From: Verrucomicrobiota bacterium
GTDB taxonomy: Bacteria > Verrucomicrobiota > Verrucomicrobiia > Opitutales > Opitutaceae
Assembly (NCBI GenBank): GCA_023443455.1
Contig: JAEZUE010000002.1
Coordinates: 1-38,042, forward strand
Length of the DNA: 38,042 bases
Reading direction: 5' to 3'
Shown: positions 1-7,828 of the stretch, in pieces
Numbering within the stretch: the stretch's first letter is position 1
How the letters are laid out: every line of letters starts with the position of its first letter
The notes under the pieces: generated by a model
The model's database searches: none
What the model was told of the DNA's origin: nothing
Seen by the model: the letters and a program-made list of their open reading frames with translations, nothing else
Translations under genes and position numbers: made by a program

Positions 1-135
1 GGAGGGAGGGAAAGGGAGTGGGGGCGGAGGATCGGAACGGAGGCGACAGAAGGTAACGAAGGGAACGAAGGTCGGCGGAAGGAGGATCAGGTCACAGAGG
101 GCATGGAGGGGGAGGAGGGCACAGAGGTCGGAGGG
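1..135. repeat. Purine-rich intergenic stretch with AACGAAGG-type short repeats
   Basis: This stretch is almost entirely G and A on the plus strand. It holds tandem-like units such as AACGAAGG (around 55-71) and ACAGAGG words near 96-125. No reading frame with normal codon use crosses it. Similar ACAGAGG/CACGGAGG words recur near 33810-33850, so it is probably part of a dispersed non-coding repeat class. Confidence 0.5.
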
Positions 136-238
136 CGGAGAGGGGGGCAGGCGGCCTTTGTGTTCTCTGCACAGCTATCCCTCACAACGCTGCATTATTG
201 GCACGATTCTCCTCGGTCGCAGAACCGAGCGGGATCGC

Positions 239-309
239 CACAAAGAGGCACAAAAAGCCACGAAAACAATCCGGTCTTTTTGTGCATCTTTGTGCCTTTT
301 CGTGGCCAT
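239..309. repeat. A+T-richer inverted repeat of GCACAAA/CCACGAAAA words
   Basis: The left arm (239-266) carries GCACAAAAAGCCACGAAAA. The right arm (277-308) carries the same words in reverse complement, TTTGTGCCTTTTCGTGG. It is clearly richer in A+T than its surroundings and has no plausible gene. The arms are not perfect mirrors: the word order is shuffled, so this may be two inverted copies of one element rather than a functional hairpin. Confidence 0.6.
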
Positions 310-381
310 GATCAGGTTTGGTTGCGGCTCTGCCGCGCTAGGTTCTGTGCGGTTAACGATTACGGGGATTGCGGGGGTGGG

Positions 382-405
382 ATCGCCTGCAAGCAGGCTC
401 CTACA
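382..405. repeat. REP-like palindrome, family A, single copy
   Basis: The core is GCCTGCAAGCAGGC, a 14-base palindrome, followed by TCCTACA. The same unit occurs twice, in opposite orientation, at 1398-1421 and 1433-1456. It lies just downstream of the stop codon of the minus-strand gene ending at 449. Confidence 0.75.
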
Positions 406-448
406 GTGAGGCGGCGGGGCGGGCGGGAGGTCCGACCCTGCGGGGAGT

Positions 449-1315
449 TCAGGCGTTTTGCGGCGTCTTGTAGCCGAGGCGTTTGGAGCGGAGCGAGGGG
501 AGTTCGGGCATGCCGGAGGCGAACTCGCCGGTGACTCGCGTGCCGGTGGAGAGCGAGTCGATGGTGTCGCTGATGCGGTTGGCGAGGGCCTCGGCGGATT
601 GGTTGGCGAAGAAGTCGGCGCGGAGGAGTTTGAGCTGCTCCTCGATGCGGTTCTGCTCGGCGCGCACGACGGCGAGGTTGTCCATCGAACGGTTGAACTG
701 CTCGTGGCGGCGGCGTAGGGCGTCGAGGCCTTCGCGCTTCGCGCCGACGAGGCGGAACTTGGTTTCGTAGGCGGCGGACTCCGGCGGGGTGCGGGCGAGT
801 TCCTCCTCGAGCACTTTCAACTCCGCCTCCGTCTCTTCGATACGGCCGGTGAAGTTTTCGGAGTCCTCCGTCACGAGATGTTGGTCAAGGCGGCGCTCGG
901 TGGTGAGCAGGCCGAGGTAGGACCACATGAGGCCGTCGAGTTTTTCGGTGGGCGCGGTGGTGCCGGCGGGGGTGGTGGCGAGCTGCTCCTCGATGTCGGC
1001 GCAGACGCGGGCGAGGTCCTCGTAGCGGCGGCGGGCGGAGTCGGTGAGCTGCGCGAAGAGCCGGGCGCGCTCGACCTGGAGATTGGCAAGCACCGCGGCG
1101 TCGCGCTGCTCGGTGCCGGCGGCGGCGAGGGCGTCGATCTTGGCGCGGAAGCTCCGGCGGTCGGGCAGGAAAACCCAGCCGACCACGTAGGCGGCGGCGC
1201 CGAGCACGAGCGCCAGCGGCAGGCCGGTTGCGAAGCCCGCGCCGAGGGTCAGCAGCGCGAGCACGGCGTGGTCACCGCTTTTCAGGAACGCTTTGAGGTA
1301 ATCGATCCGGCGCAC
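449..1315 (-). CDS. Membrane-anchored coiled-coil protein of unknown function
   Basis: I do not recognise this 288-residue protein by family. Residues about 16-50 form one long or two short membrane segments followed by a positively charged stop (PDRRSFR). Nearly all the rest (about 55-265) is Glu/Leu/Ala/Arg-rich heptad-like sequence, so it should be an inner-membrane protein with a cytoplasmic coiled coil. The start is GTG at 1315, which gives the membrane segment close to the N terminus and has a TTG triplet exactly 36 bases upstream. It lies downstream of, and in the same direction as, the solute-binding/OmpA gene at 1514-3163. The layout (N-terminal membrane pair plus coiled coil) recalls XpaC proteins, which are often next to telA, but that is only a guess because no telA is in the window. 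Confidence 0.8.
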   Translation of the reverse strand: MRRIDYLKAFLKSGDHAVLALLTLGAGFATGLPLALVLGAAAYVVGWVFLPDRRSFRAKIDALAAAGTEQRDAAVLANLQVERARLFAQLTDSARRRYEDLARVCADIEEQLATTPAGTTAPTEKLDGLMWSYLGLLTTERRLDQHLVTEDSENFTGRIEETEAELKVLEEELARTPPESAAYETKFRLVGAKREGLDALRRRHEQFNRSMDNLAVVRAEQNRIEEQLKLLRADFFANQSAEALANRISDTIDSLSTGTRVTGEFASGMPELPSLRSKRLGYKTPQNA

Positions 1316-1351
1316 GGAGAGTCAGTGTGGGGGTGGTACGGGTGAGGGCAA
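1316..1351 (-). promoter_or_regulatory. Candidate near-leaderless promoter with -35 TTG
   Basis: On the minus strand TTGCCC begins at 1351, 36 bases before the GTG at 1315. The -10 position reads CACTGA, which is weak. It is supported mainly by the same spacing at ten other genes in the window. Confidence 0.35.
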
Positions 1352-1397
1352 GGGTGGGAGAGGCAGAAGGGAGAATGGAGAAGGCGGGACCGCTTGG

Positions 1398-1456
1398 TGT
1401 AGGAGCCTGCTTGCAGGCGATTTGGCGGTCGGATCGCCTGCAAGCAGGCTCCTGCA
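1398..1456. repeat. REP-like doublet, family A (two inverted palindromes)
   Basis: Two 24-base copies face each other: one with core GCCTGCTTGCAGGC at 1398-1421, and its reverse complement with one mismatch at 1433-1456. Each is itself palindromic, and together they can fold into one long hairpin with an 11-base spacer, the BIME-like layout of bacterial REP elements. It lies between the minus-strand genes ending at 1514 and starting at 1315, where it could attenuate or stabilise the upstream transcript. Confidence 0.8.
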
Positions 1457-1513
1457 GGGAACGGGATCTTCGGTGCGGTAGGGACGACTCGGAGAGCTGT
1501 CCCCACCTGCGAA

Positions 1514-3163
1514 TCACTCCACCGTGAACCACTGGACTTCGACGCGGCGGTTCTCGTCGCTGTCGGAACCGACGGGTTCTTCCCAGCCGCGGCCGATGAC
1601 CTCGATGCGCTTCGGGTCGAGCTGGTAACGTTTCACCATTTCGACGCGCACGGAGTCTGCGCGGTCCTTGCTGAGTTGCATCGCCTTGAGCGCCATCTGG
1701 CGGACGAAGGCGTCGCCTCCCTGTTTACGGAATTCTTCGATCATCCCGTTGTCGACATGGCCGCGGAGCAGGATCGTCGAGCCGGGGCTGACCTGGAGGA
1801 GCTGCTTGATGGAGCCGTAGTTCTTGTCGTTGTCGGGGTTGGACTCGAGGGTCGAGGAGTTGGGCGCGAAGAAGAAGCGGATGTTGCGCGTGAGTAGCGG
1901 ATTCTGCTCGAGCGACGAGGCCGTGGCGGCGCGGATGGGCTGGATTTCCATCTTCTGCGCGGCATAGGCGGCGGCGAGCTCGTCGAGCTTGAGGTCGAGG
2001 AAACGCTCGGCGGGCACGGAGTGGCTGGCGAACGCGCCGTAGGCGAAAATCGCGGACTGGTAGATGCCGGGGTAGCTGCCCGCGGCGTCGATCGCACCGG
2101 AGAAGAACGCCTGGTTCTCGGGCCAGTTGCTGAAATGGATCGTCGCGAGCTCGGCGCGGGCCTGGTCGCGCGTCCACTTGAAGGCCTTCGCGACGAGGTC
2201 GAGCTGTGCCTCGGGGTTGGTGCGCACGAGGTCGTTGCCGTGGAGCAGGCCGTCGGCGAGGCCGGCGACGACCTTCGGGTTGGCCTGCGCGAAGGGTTTG
2301 TTCACGAGCAGGATGTCGGCGACGACGAGCAGATTGCGGTTGGTGGCGAGCGCGGCGGTCTTGCCGGCGGTGCGCTGGAGCACGTCCTGAATCTTCGAAC
2401 CCCAGACGACGGCGCCCGCGAGCGGCGATTTGCCCGATTCGACCGCGGCAGCGAAGACATCGCCGGCCTCGAAGGCGGTCTCGGCGTAGACGAGGTTGAT
2501 GCGTTCCGGATCGGGGCGTTGGCCGTCGGCGAGGGCGACGCACTCGAGGCCCGCCTCCTGCGCGAGGTAGCGGATGAAGAAGTCGGCCTCGGTGAACTGC
2601 GCGGCGATGACGACCCGGCCCTTGAGCTGGTTGATGCGCTTGATGTCGGCGGTGACGAGGAGGGCGTCGGAACCGCGCGAGAAGCCGATCTGCGCGGGCA
2701 CGACGGCCTGCAGTGTCTTCGCGTAGACGGCGAGGACGTCGACCGTTGTGGCGGAACCTCCGATACGGCCGGCGTTGAGGGCGTCCCAGCTCTCCTCCTC
2801 GCTGATCGTGATGCGGACCTTGAAGCCGTGTTTCTTGAAGAAGTAGGAGTTCTCGGACGGCTCGAGGCCGCCGTTGGCGGCGATGAGGCCCGCGTAGCCG
2901 GCGTACTCGGAGAGCTCGAGGTCGAAGGTATTGTCCTTCATCGGATAGAGCGCGGCCGGGGCGAGCGCGGGCACCTCGGTCGCGGCCTCGATGCGGCCGT
3001 CGAGCTTGGCGAGGTCGGTGGCGCTGCCGCGGGCGACGGCCGCGGTCGAGCCGGCGGACGCAGCCGTGGGCGCGGCCTTGTTCGGGTCGAGCCGGTCCCA
3101 CCATTTCCAGATGCCGAGACCGACGAGGGCGAGGAACACGACGACGAAGAGGAACTTTTTCAT
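1514..3163 (-). CDS. Membrane-anchored solute-binding protein/OmpA peptidoglycan-binding fusion
   Basis: The 549-residue product begins MKKFLFVVVFLALVGLG, an uncleaved-looking membrane anchor. After an Ala/Thr linker, residues about 75-400 resemble a type 2 periplasmic binding protein of the nitrate/sulfonate/phosphate group. Residues about 425-549 form an OmpA/MotB domain with GHVDN and the later DRADSVR, which hold the Asp and Arg that bind diaminopimelate in this family. It should therefore span from the inner membrane to the cell wall in the periplasm. The frame stays open 98 codons further upstream, but that part lacks any signal sequence, so the ATG at 3163 was chosen. No ABC ATPase or permease is adjacent, so a classical uptake role is doubtful and a sensing or structural role with the downstream membrane coiled-coil protein is possible. 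The family call is firm; the ligand is unknown. Confidence 0.88.
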   Translation of the reverse strand: MKKFLFVVVFLALVGLGIWKWWDRLDPNKAAPTAASAGSTAAVARGSATDLAKLDGRIEAATEVPALAPAALYPMKDNTFDLELSEYAGYAGLIAANGGLEPSENSYFFKKHGFKVRITISEEESWDALNAGRIGGSATTVDVLAVYAKTLQAVVPAQIGFSRGSDALLVTADIKRINQLKGRVVIAAQFTEADFFIRYLAQEAGLECVALADGQRPDPERINLVYAETAFEAGDVFAAAVESGKSPLAGAVVWGSKIQDVLQRTAGKTAALATNRNLLVVADILLVNKPFAQANPKVVAGLADGLLHGNDLVRTNPEAQLDLVAKAFKWTRDQARAELATIHFSNWPENQAFFSGAIDAAGSYPGIYQSAIFAYGAFASHSVPAERFLDLKLDELAAAYAAQKMEIQPIRAATASSLEQNPLLTRNIRFFFAPNSSTLESNPDNDKNYGSIKQLLQVSPGSTILLRGHVDNGMIEEFRKQGGDAFVRQMALKAMQLSKDRADSVRVEMVKRYQLDPKRIEVIGRGWEEPVGSDSDENRRVEVQWFTVE

Positions 3164-3363
3164 GGGTAAGAAGACGGCGATCGAGGTTGGCGCCGCAGGC
3201 GCGGCCGAGGCGGAGAACGTCGGCGATGCTGCGGCTTCGGGCGCGCGGCTCAACAAGAACCGGTCCCCGCACCCGTGGAACGGAGACGGGAGTTTGTAGG
3301 CTCGTGGGCCGCGGTTCTTGTGCGGGTGGTTGCCGATTGGCGGCGACCGGATAATTCCGGCGC

Positions 3364-4302
3364 ATGGATCGACGTTCCTTTTTGCAGCATTCGACGGTCG
3401 CGCTGGCGGCCGGTCTTCTTGGGGGGAGCCGACTGGCGGCGCAGGCGCCGGCTGCAACTGCGGCCACGGGCGCTTCCACGGCAGCGCCGCCCCGTGTGGC
3501 GTTCGTGCCGCTGCGCGGCGGGGTCGGCTACGCCACGGGCCGGGGCGGCACGATCGGGTGGCTGGCGAATGCGGATGCTCTGCTGGCCGTCGATGCCCAA
3601 TTTCCGGACACGGCGCGGCAGTTCGTCGACGGGCTGCCCGGGCGCGCGGGGCGGCGTTTCGATCACTTGATCAACACGCATCACCACGGCGATCACACGG
3701 CAGGCAATGGCGTGTTTCGGCCGATCGCCGGCTCGATCGTGGCGCACGCGAACGTGCCAGCGCTCCAGCGCGGTCGCTCGAAGGCGCCGGAGGGCGAGGT
3801 CGTGGCGGACACGACGTTCACCGACCAGTGGCGGCGCGATTTCGGCAGCGAGGTGGTGACGGCGCGGCATTTCGGCCCGGCGCACACGAAGGGCGACATC
3901 GCGATCCATTTCGAGAAGGCGAACGTGGTGCACGTCGGGGACCTGGTGTTCAACCGGCTCTATCCGGTGATCGACCGGGCCGGCGGGGCGAGCATCGCGG
4001 GTTGGATCGAAATCCTGGAGACAATGGCGCGGACCTATCCGGCGGACGCGCTCTACGTCTTCGGTCATGGCAGCGAGCGCTTCGGGGTGTCGGGCTCGGC
4101 GGCCGATCTGGGCACGATGCGCGATTTCCTCTCGGCGCTGCTCGACCATGCGCAGCGCGAGATCGCCGCCGGGAAATCGCGCGAGGAGACCGTGCGGCTC
4201 GAGGTGTTGCCCGGGTTTCCCGATCATGCGCCGACGGGAGGCAGGAGCCGCCTGCCCGCCGACCTCGGCGTGGCCTACGACGAGCTCACGGCCGGCCGGT
4301 GA
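3364..4302 (+). CDS. Tat-exported metallo-beta-lactamase-fold hydrolase
   Basis: This 312-residue protein starts MDRRSFLQHSTVALAAGLLG, a twin-arginine signal peptide with cleavage likely near AAQA (24-27), so it acts in the periplasm. The zinc ligands are all visible: HHHGDH at 106-111 (His106, His108, Asp110, His111), His174 in GPAHTKGD, Asp193 in HVGDLVF and His235 in FGHG. This points to a functional dinuclear metallohydrolase related to the SoxH/quinoprotein-relay or cyclase-like groups rather than a proven beta-lactamase. GATAAT lies at 3350-3355, eight bases before the ATG, so the mRNA leader may be very short. Its 3' end overlaps the convergent RNA methyltransferase by 17 bases. The substrate cannot be told from sequence. 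Confidence 0.9.
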   Translation: MDRRSFLQHSTVALAAGLLGGSRLAAQAPAATAATGASTAAPPRVAFVPLRGGVGYATGRGGTIGWLANADALLAVDAQFPDTARQFVDGLPGRAGRRFDHLINTHHHGDHTAGNGVFRPIAGSIVAHANVPALQRGRSKAPEGEVVADTTFTDQWRRDFGSEVVTARHFGPAHTKGDIAIHFEKANVVHVGDLVFNRLYPVIDRAGGASIAGWIEILETMARTYPADALYVFGHGSERFGVSGSAADLGTMRDFLSALLDHAQREIAAGKSREETVRLEVLPGFPDHAPTGGRSRLPADLGVAYDELTAGR

Positions 4303-5050
4303 GGCGCCGCAGATTGTCGCAGACGATGGCGGCGGCGACGGCGGCGTTGAGCGACTCGGCGCGGCCGTAGGCGGGGATGGTCACCCGCTGGGTGAGCGCG
4401 GCGTGCACGGCCGGCGAGAGCCCGCGGCCTTCGCTGCCGACCACGACGATCGCGGCCGCGGGGGCGGCGAGCGTGTGGATGTCGGCGCCGTCGAGATCGC
4501 AGCCGAGCACGGGCACGCCGGCGGCGGCGAGCGTGGCGGGCAGGTCGACGCGGTGGATCTCGGCGCGGGCGAGCGAGCCCTTGCTCGCGTTGACCACTTT
4601 CTGTGAATACGGGTCGGCGCAGCCCTCGCCGAGCAGCACGCGCTCGAAGCCGTACCAGTCGGCGATGCGCAGGATGGTGCCGACGTTGCCCGGGTCCTGC
4701 ACGGTGTCGAGCGCGAGGGTGTATCCGATCGCCAGTTGCGCGAGGTCGAGCGGGGGCGGCGTCGGCCGGGCGAGCACGGCGAGGATCGAGGAGGGCGAGG
4801 GCAGGTGGCTGATGCGGGCCATCTCGGCTTCGGTGGCCTCGTGGAAGTTGTACGGGTGCTCGTGGGCGGTGGCGTCGCGTTGCCAGCCGGCCCAGTCGGG
4901 GGTGACGTAGAGCTCGCCCGAGAAGCGGCCGAAGTCGACGAACTCGCGCACGGCCTTGTCGCCCTCGACGATGAAGACGCCCTCCTTGCGGCGGAGCTTT
5001 TCGTCGTCGCGCAGGCGTTGGAGGCGTTTGATCTCGGCGGCGGGGAGCAT
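4286..5050 (-). CDS. TrmH/SpoU-family RNA 2'-O-methyltransferase
   Basis: This 254-residue protein has an N-terminal substrate-binding region with FIVEGDKAVREF and the three SpoU motifs: LDTVQDPGNVGTILR (114-128, Asn121), VVGSEGRGLSP (203-213, Glu207) and PAYGRAESLNAAVA (226-239, Ser233 and Asn235). It should methylate a ribose in rRNA or tRNA using S-adenosylmethionine, acting as a knotted dimer in the cytoplasm. The frame remains open far upstream, but that part is antisense to the oxidoreductase gene; the ATG at 5050 gives the usual family length. It is divergent from the gene at 5132, with 81 bases between. The exact RNA target is not determinable. Confidence 0.92.
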   Translation of the reverse strand: MLPAAEIKRLQRLRDDEKLRRKEGVFIVEGDKAVREFVDFGRFSGELYVTPDWAGWQRDATAHEHPYNFHEATEAEMARISHLPSPSSILAVLARPTPPPLDLAQLAIGYTLALDTVQDPGNVGTILRIADWYGFERVLLGEGCADPYSQKVVNASKGSLARAEIHRVDLPATLAAAGVPVLGCDLDGADIHTLAAPAAAIVVVGSEGRGLSPAVHAALTQRVTIPAYGRAESLNAAVAAAIVCDNLRRLTGRP

Positions 5051-5131
5051 CGGCGGGGAGCGAAAGGGATCGGCGGGGTGGTGGCGAGCCCGGGCTTGCG
5101 GGGCGCTGCGGGGCGGCGTGTGCTGGGCGGC

Positions 5132-6166
5132 ATGGACAACGCACCGCTTCGTTGGGGAATCGTCGGCACCGGATCGATCGCGCACAAGTTCGCCGCCGCG
5201 TTGCGGGAAACCGACTCCGGTCGGCTCGTGGCGGTGGGCAGCCGTGGGGCGGAGTCGGCCCGGCGTTTCGCGGAAGAATTCGGGGTGGGGCGTGCGCACG
5301 GCCGTCATGAGGACCTGCTCGCCGACCCCGAGGTCGAAGCGGTGTACATCGCCACGCCGCACCCCGCGCATGCCGAGGGGGCGATCGCGGCGGCCCGCGC
5401 GGGCAAGCATGTGCTGTGCGAGAAGCCGTTGACGTTGAATCTTGGCGACAGCGGGCGGGTGGTGGCGGCGGCCCGGGAGGCGGGGGTGACGTTGATGGAG
5501 GCGTTCATGTACCGGTGCCATCCGCAGACGGCGAAACTGGCCGCGCTGGTGCGCGAGGGGGCGATCGGTCAGCTCGGGCTGGTGGAGGCGAGCTTCGGGT
5601 TCCATTGCGATTTCATGCCGGGGCATCGCCTCTTCGCGAAGGCGCTGGGGGGCGGGGGCATCCTCGATGTCGGCGGGTATCCGGTGTCGATGGCGCGGCT
5701 GCTCGCGGGGGCGGCGCTGGGGCGGGCGTTTGCGGAGCCGTTGTCGTTGGCTGGGGCGGGGCGGTTGCATCCCGTCGAGGGCACGGATCTCCACGCGGCG
5801 GCGACGCTGGGGTTCGAGGCGGGGATCGTCGCGCAGGTCTCGTGCGGCGTGTCGCTGGCGATGGAGAACGTCGTGCGCGTGCACGGTTCGGCCGGTTCGA
5901 TCCTCGTGCGCGAGCCGTGGTTTGCGGGCGGCCCGCAGGGCATGGCGAGCCTGCGGCTGCGCACCGGGGACGGCACGGAGCGGGAGGTGCCGGTGGACGC
6001 GCCGAAGGGGCTCTACGTCTACGAGGCGGAGGCGTTTGCGGCGGCGGTGCGGGCCGGGCAGCGGGAGGTGCCGGCGATGAGCCATGGCGACACCCTGGGC
6101 AACATGGCCGTGCTTGACCGCTGGCGGGCCGCGGTGGGCGTGGTGCACGGCGCGGCCGGTGCGTAG
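5132..6166 (+). CDS. Gfo/Idh/MocA-family NAD(P)-dependent oxidoreductase
   Basis: The 344-residue protein begins with a Rossmann nucleotide-binding motif, GIVGTGSIA (9-17). It then shows IATPHPAHAEGAIAAARAGK and the family signature CEKP (96-99, catalytic Lys98). GGGILDVGGYPVSMARLL is typical of the dihydrodiol-dehydrogenase/anhydrofructose-reductase branch. It likely interconverts a sugar or sugar-like alcohol and ketone in the cytoplasm, which fits a polysaccharide-degrading lifestyle. The ATG at 5132 places the Rossmann motif at the N terminus, and a TTG lies 36 bases upstream (5096). Longer in-frame starts are antisense to the methyltransferase and were rejected. The substrate is unknown. 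Confidence 0.92.
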   Translation: MDNAPLRWGIVGTGSIAHKFAAALRETDSGRLVAVGSRGAESARRFAEEFGVGRAHGRHEDLLADPEVEAVYIATPHPAHAEGAIAAARAGKHVLCEKPLTLNLGDSGRVVAAAREAGVTLMEAFMYRCHPQTAKLAALVREGAIGQLGLVEASFGFHCDFMPGHRLFAKALGGGGILDVGGYPVSMARLLAGAALGRAFAEPLSLAGAGRLHPVEGTDLHAAATLGFEAGIVAQVSCGVSLAMENVVRVHGSAGSILVREPWFAGGPQGMASLRLRTGDGTEREVPVDAPKGLYVYEAEAFAAAVRAGQREVPAMSHGDTLGNMAVLDRWRAAVGVVHGAAGA

Positions 6167-6186
6167 CCGGAGATCGGAAACGAAAT

Positions 6187-6208
6187 GCCCGCCGGAAATC
6201 CGGCGGGC
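6187..6208 (-). terminator. Hairpin terminator between convergent genes
   Basis: A perfect 10-base stem GCCCGCCGGA/TCCGGCGGGC with a two-base loop separates the gene ending at 6166 from the one ending at 6234. Read on the minus strand, the hairpin is followed by ATTTCGTTTCC, so it best serves the minus-strand gene, and it may also stop the plus-strand transcript. Confidence 0.7.
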
Positions 6209-6233
6209 GCGGCGGGTCGGGTTGCGGGCGGGC

Positions 6234-6872
6234 TCACATCGGGCCCGGCTGGCCCACGACGGCATCCTCGGCCATGAGGACGAGCAGGTACCACCCGAGC
6301 ACGGCGAGGTAGCCGATTTCCTGATGCGCAGAGGCCTTGAGCTCGATGCCGACCTGTGCGCCGAGCTTGAGGCCGCCGAGGTCGGGCTTGATGGTCAGAA
6401 GCCGGTCGCCCTCGGAGTCGAAGAACGCCCACTGGTTGTGCCAGAAGCTGATGCAGCGCCAGTCGAAGCGCTGGTCGGCCATCGCCTCGAGCACGCCCTC
6501 GCCGGTGTTGCGGGGGCGGAACGTGGCGAAATCGTAGTCGGAGTTGGGCAGGCGGATCGTCACGCGCGGGTTGAGGAAGCCGGCGGCCTTGAACGACCAG
6601 GTGCCGTCGGGCGAGCGCGCGACCGCGTTGGTGCCGACGTTCTTGCGCCAGCGCAGGGTGGCCACGATCTCTTCGCCGACGACCATCTCGTATTCCTGGC
6701 GCAATTGGCTCGGCTGACGCCAGATGGCGTGGCGGCCGGCGAGATCGCGGATGCTTCGGGTGGCGTTCACGGAAGGCTGGGTCGGGGGGGCGTTGAGGGT
6801 GGAGGGAACGGTCGATCGGGTGGGGAGCACCAGCCGGAGCGGTTGCCGTTGTGGGGGAGGGTCGGCGGGCAT
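6234..6872 (-). CDS. Conserved-looking protein of unknown function
   Basis: I do not recognise this 212-residue protein with confidence. The first 45 residues are Pro/Thr/Arg-rich and low in complexity. Residues about 60-175 alternate hydrophobic and charged residues, as in beta-strands (EYEMVVGEEIVATLRW, WSFKAAGFLNPRVTIR, NQWAFFDSEGDRLLTIKP), which resembles the beta-barrel rhythm of LURP-one/tubby-like proteins, an unproven comparison. A hydrophobic stretch near the C terminus (GYLAVLGWYLLVLMAED) could be the central helix of such a barrel or a membrane segment. The ATG at 6872 is the longest choice; a start further in, for example the GTG at 6770, would remove the odd N terminus. It converges with the oxidoreductase gene. 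Confidence 0.7.
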   Translation of the reverse strand: MPADPPPQRQPLRLVLPTRSTVPSTLNAPPTQPSVNATRSIRDLAGRHAIWRQPSQLRQEYEMVVGEEIVATLRWRKNVGTNAVARSPDGTWSFKAAGFLNPRVTIRLPNSDYDFATFRPRNTGEGVLEAMADQRFDWRCISFWHNQWAFFDSEGDRLLTIKPDLGGLKLGAQVGIELKASAHQEIGYLAVLGWYLLVLMAEDAVVGQPGPM

Positions 6873-7002
6873 GAAAAGAAGCGGGATTGCTCCGACTCTA
6901 CTAAAGGCGGAGCGCGCCGATGCGAAGCGTTCGTTCGGGGTTGAACGATCATGGCGCCGTCTTTGACGGAATTTTCACCGGTGCGCCCGTGGCCTGGCCG
7001 CT

Positions 7003-7698
7003 TCAATACCCGCCGGCCGACGTCGCGGGCGAGGCGCCGCGGAATTCTGCGAGGATCGCGCCCGCGCCGGATGTACCCAGTCGGGCCGCACCGGCGTCGA
7101 GCATGGCGAGGGCATGGGCGAGGTTCTTGATGCCGCCGCTCGCCTTCAGGCGGATCGGCCCGGTGCGCAGTGCAGCCCATTCGCGGAGGTGCTCGGGTTC
7201 GGCGCCGGCCGAGCCGAAACCGGTCGAGGTCTTGATGAAGTCGGCGCCGGCGGCCTCGCAGAGGCTCAACGAGTGGCGGCGCTGAGCGGCGTCGAGGTAA
7301 CAAGTCTCGACGATCACCTTGACGAGCAGGCCGAGACTGTGGGCGTGGGCGGTGAGGGTGGCGATCTCGTCGGCCGCCTCCTGGGGGCGGCCTTCGCGCA
7401 GGGCGGGATAGTTCATCACGATGTCCACCTCGTGGGCGCCGGCGTGACGGGCGGCGTCGATCTCGGCGCGTTTGGCCGCGGTCGAAAAACGCCCGCTCGG
7501 AAAACCGACGACGGTGCCGATGCGGATGCCGGTGCCGGCCAGTTGGCGAGCGGCGAACGCGATGCTGGCCGGGTAGATCATGACGCAGGCGAAACGTTCG
7601 GCGGCGGCTTCCGTGCAGAGGGCGGCGAGGTCGCGTTCGGTGGCGTCGAGACGGAGGTTGGTCGAGTCGAGGGTGGCGGCGAGTTCGGCGGCGGTCAT
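7003..7698 (-). CDS. deoC: Deoxyribose-phosphate aldolase
   Basis: The enzyme cleaves 2-deoxyribose 5-phosphate to glyceraldehyde 3-phosphate and acetaldehyde in deoxynucleoside breakdown. The 231-residue sequence keeps the class I aldolase residues: Asp92 in EVDIVMNY, the Schiff-base Lys156 in DFIKTSTGFG, and Lys185 in LKASGGI. VGFPSGR (64-70) is also family-typical. The ATG at 7698 gives the usual N terminus (MTAAELAATLDSTNL) and has TTGTGC starting 37 bases upstream; an upstream extension of 29 codons lacks similarity to the family. It is divergent from the histidine kinase operon. No other deo gene is beside it. Confidence 0.95.
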   Translation of the reverse strand: MTAAELAATLDSTNLRLDATERDLAALCTEAAAERFACVMIYPASIAFAARQLAGTGIRIGTVVGFPSGRFSTAAKRAEIDAARHAGAHEVDIVMNYPALREGRPQEAADEIATLTAHAHSLGLLVKVIVETCYLDAAQRRHSLSLCEAAGADFIKTSTGFGSAGAEPEHLREWAALRTGPIRLKASGGIKNLAHALAMLDAGAARLGTSGAGAILAEFRGASPATSAGGY

Positions 7699-7828
7699 GG
7701 ACGTGCAGGCAAACAGGGGAGGGGGCCGGGCACAAGCGCGGCGGGCGCGGTGTCGCCGTTCATCCGCGGGTGGCGCCGCCCACACAAAACGTTGGCATTG
7801 GCCGGGCGGGCGCCGCTACGGTGGCGCC
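7699..7828. promoter_or_regulatory. Divergent promoter region deoC / natK-like kinase
   Basis: For the plus strand TTGGCA (7792-7797) and TACGGT (7817-7822) are 19 bases apart, and the ATG follows six bases later, so the message would be nearly leaderless. For the minus strand TTGTGC begins at 7735, 37 bases before the deoC ATG, with TTGCCT or TGCCTG in the -10 area. No operator-like palindrome stands out. Confidence 0.4.

Noticed and set aside
103..534. Plus-strand frame across the left repeat region
   Set aside because: It passes through three repeat types and the 3' end of the minus-strand gene and has no consistent codon pattern.
1398..1456. CRISPR-like repeated palindromes
   Set aside because: Only two facing copies, no regular spacer array and no cas genes; REP-like doublet fits better.
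2021..3169. Long plus-strand frame opposite the solute-binding/OmpA gene
   Set aside because: Gly/Val/Asp/Arg-rich sequence without motifs; the minus strand has two recognisable domains.
5051..6265. N-terminal extension of the SpoU methyltransferase across the oxidoreductase gene
   Set aside because: The added 405 codons are antisense to a clear Gfo/Idh/MocA gene and are Arg/Pro/His-rich; the ATG at 5050 gives the normal family length.
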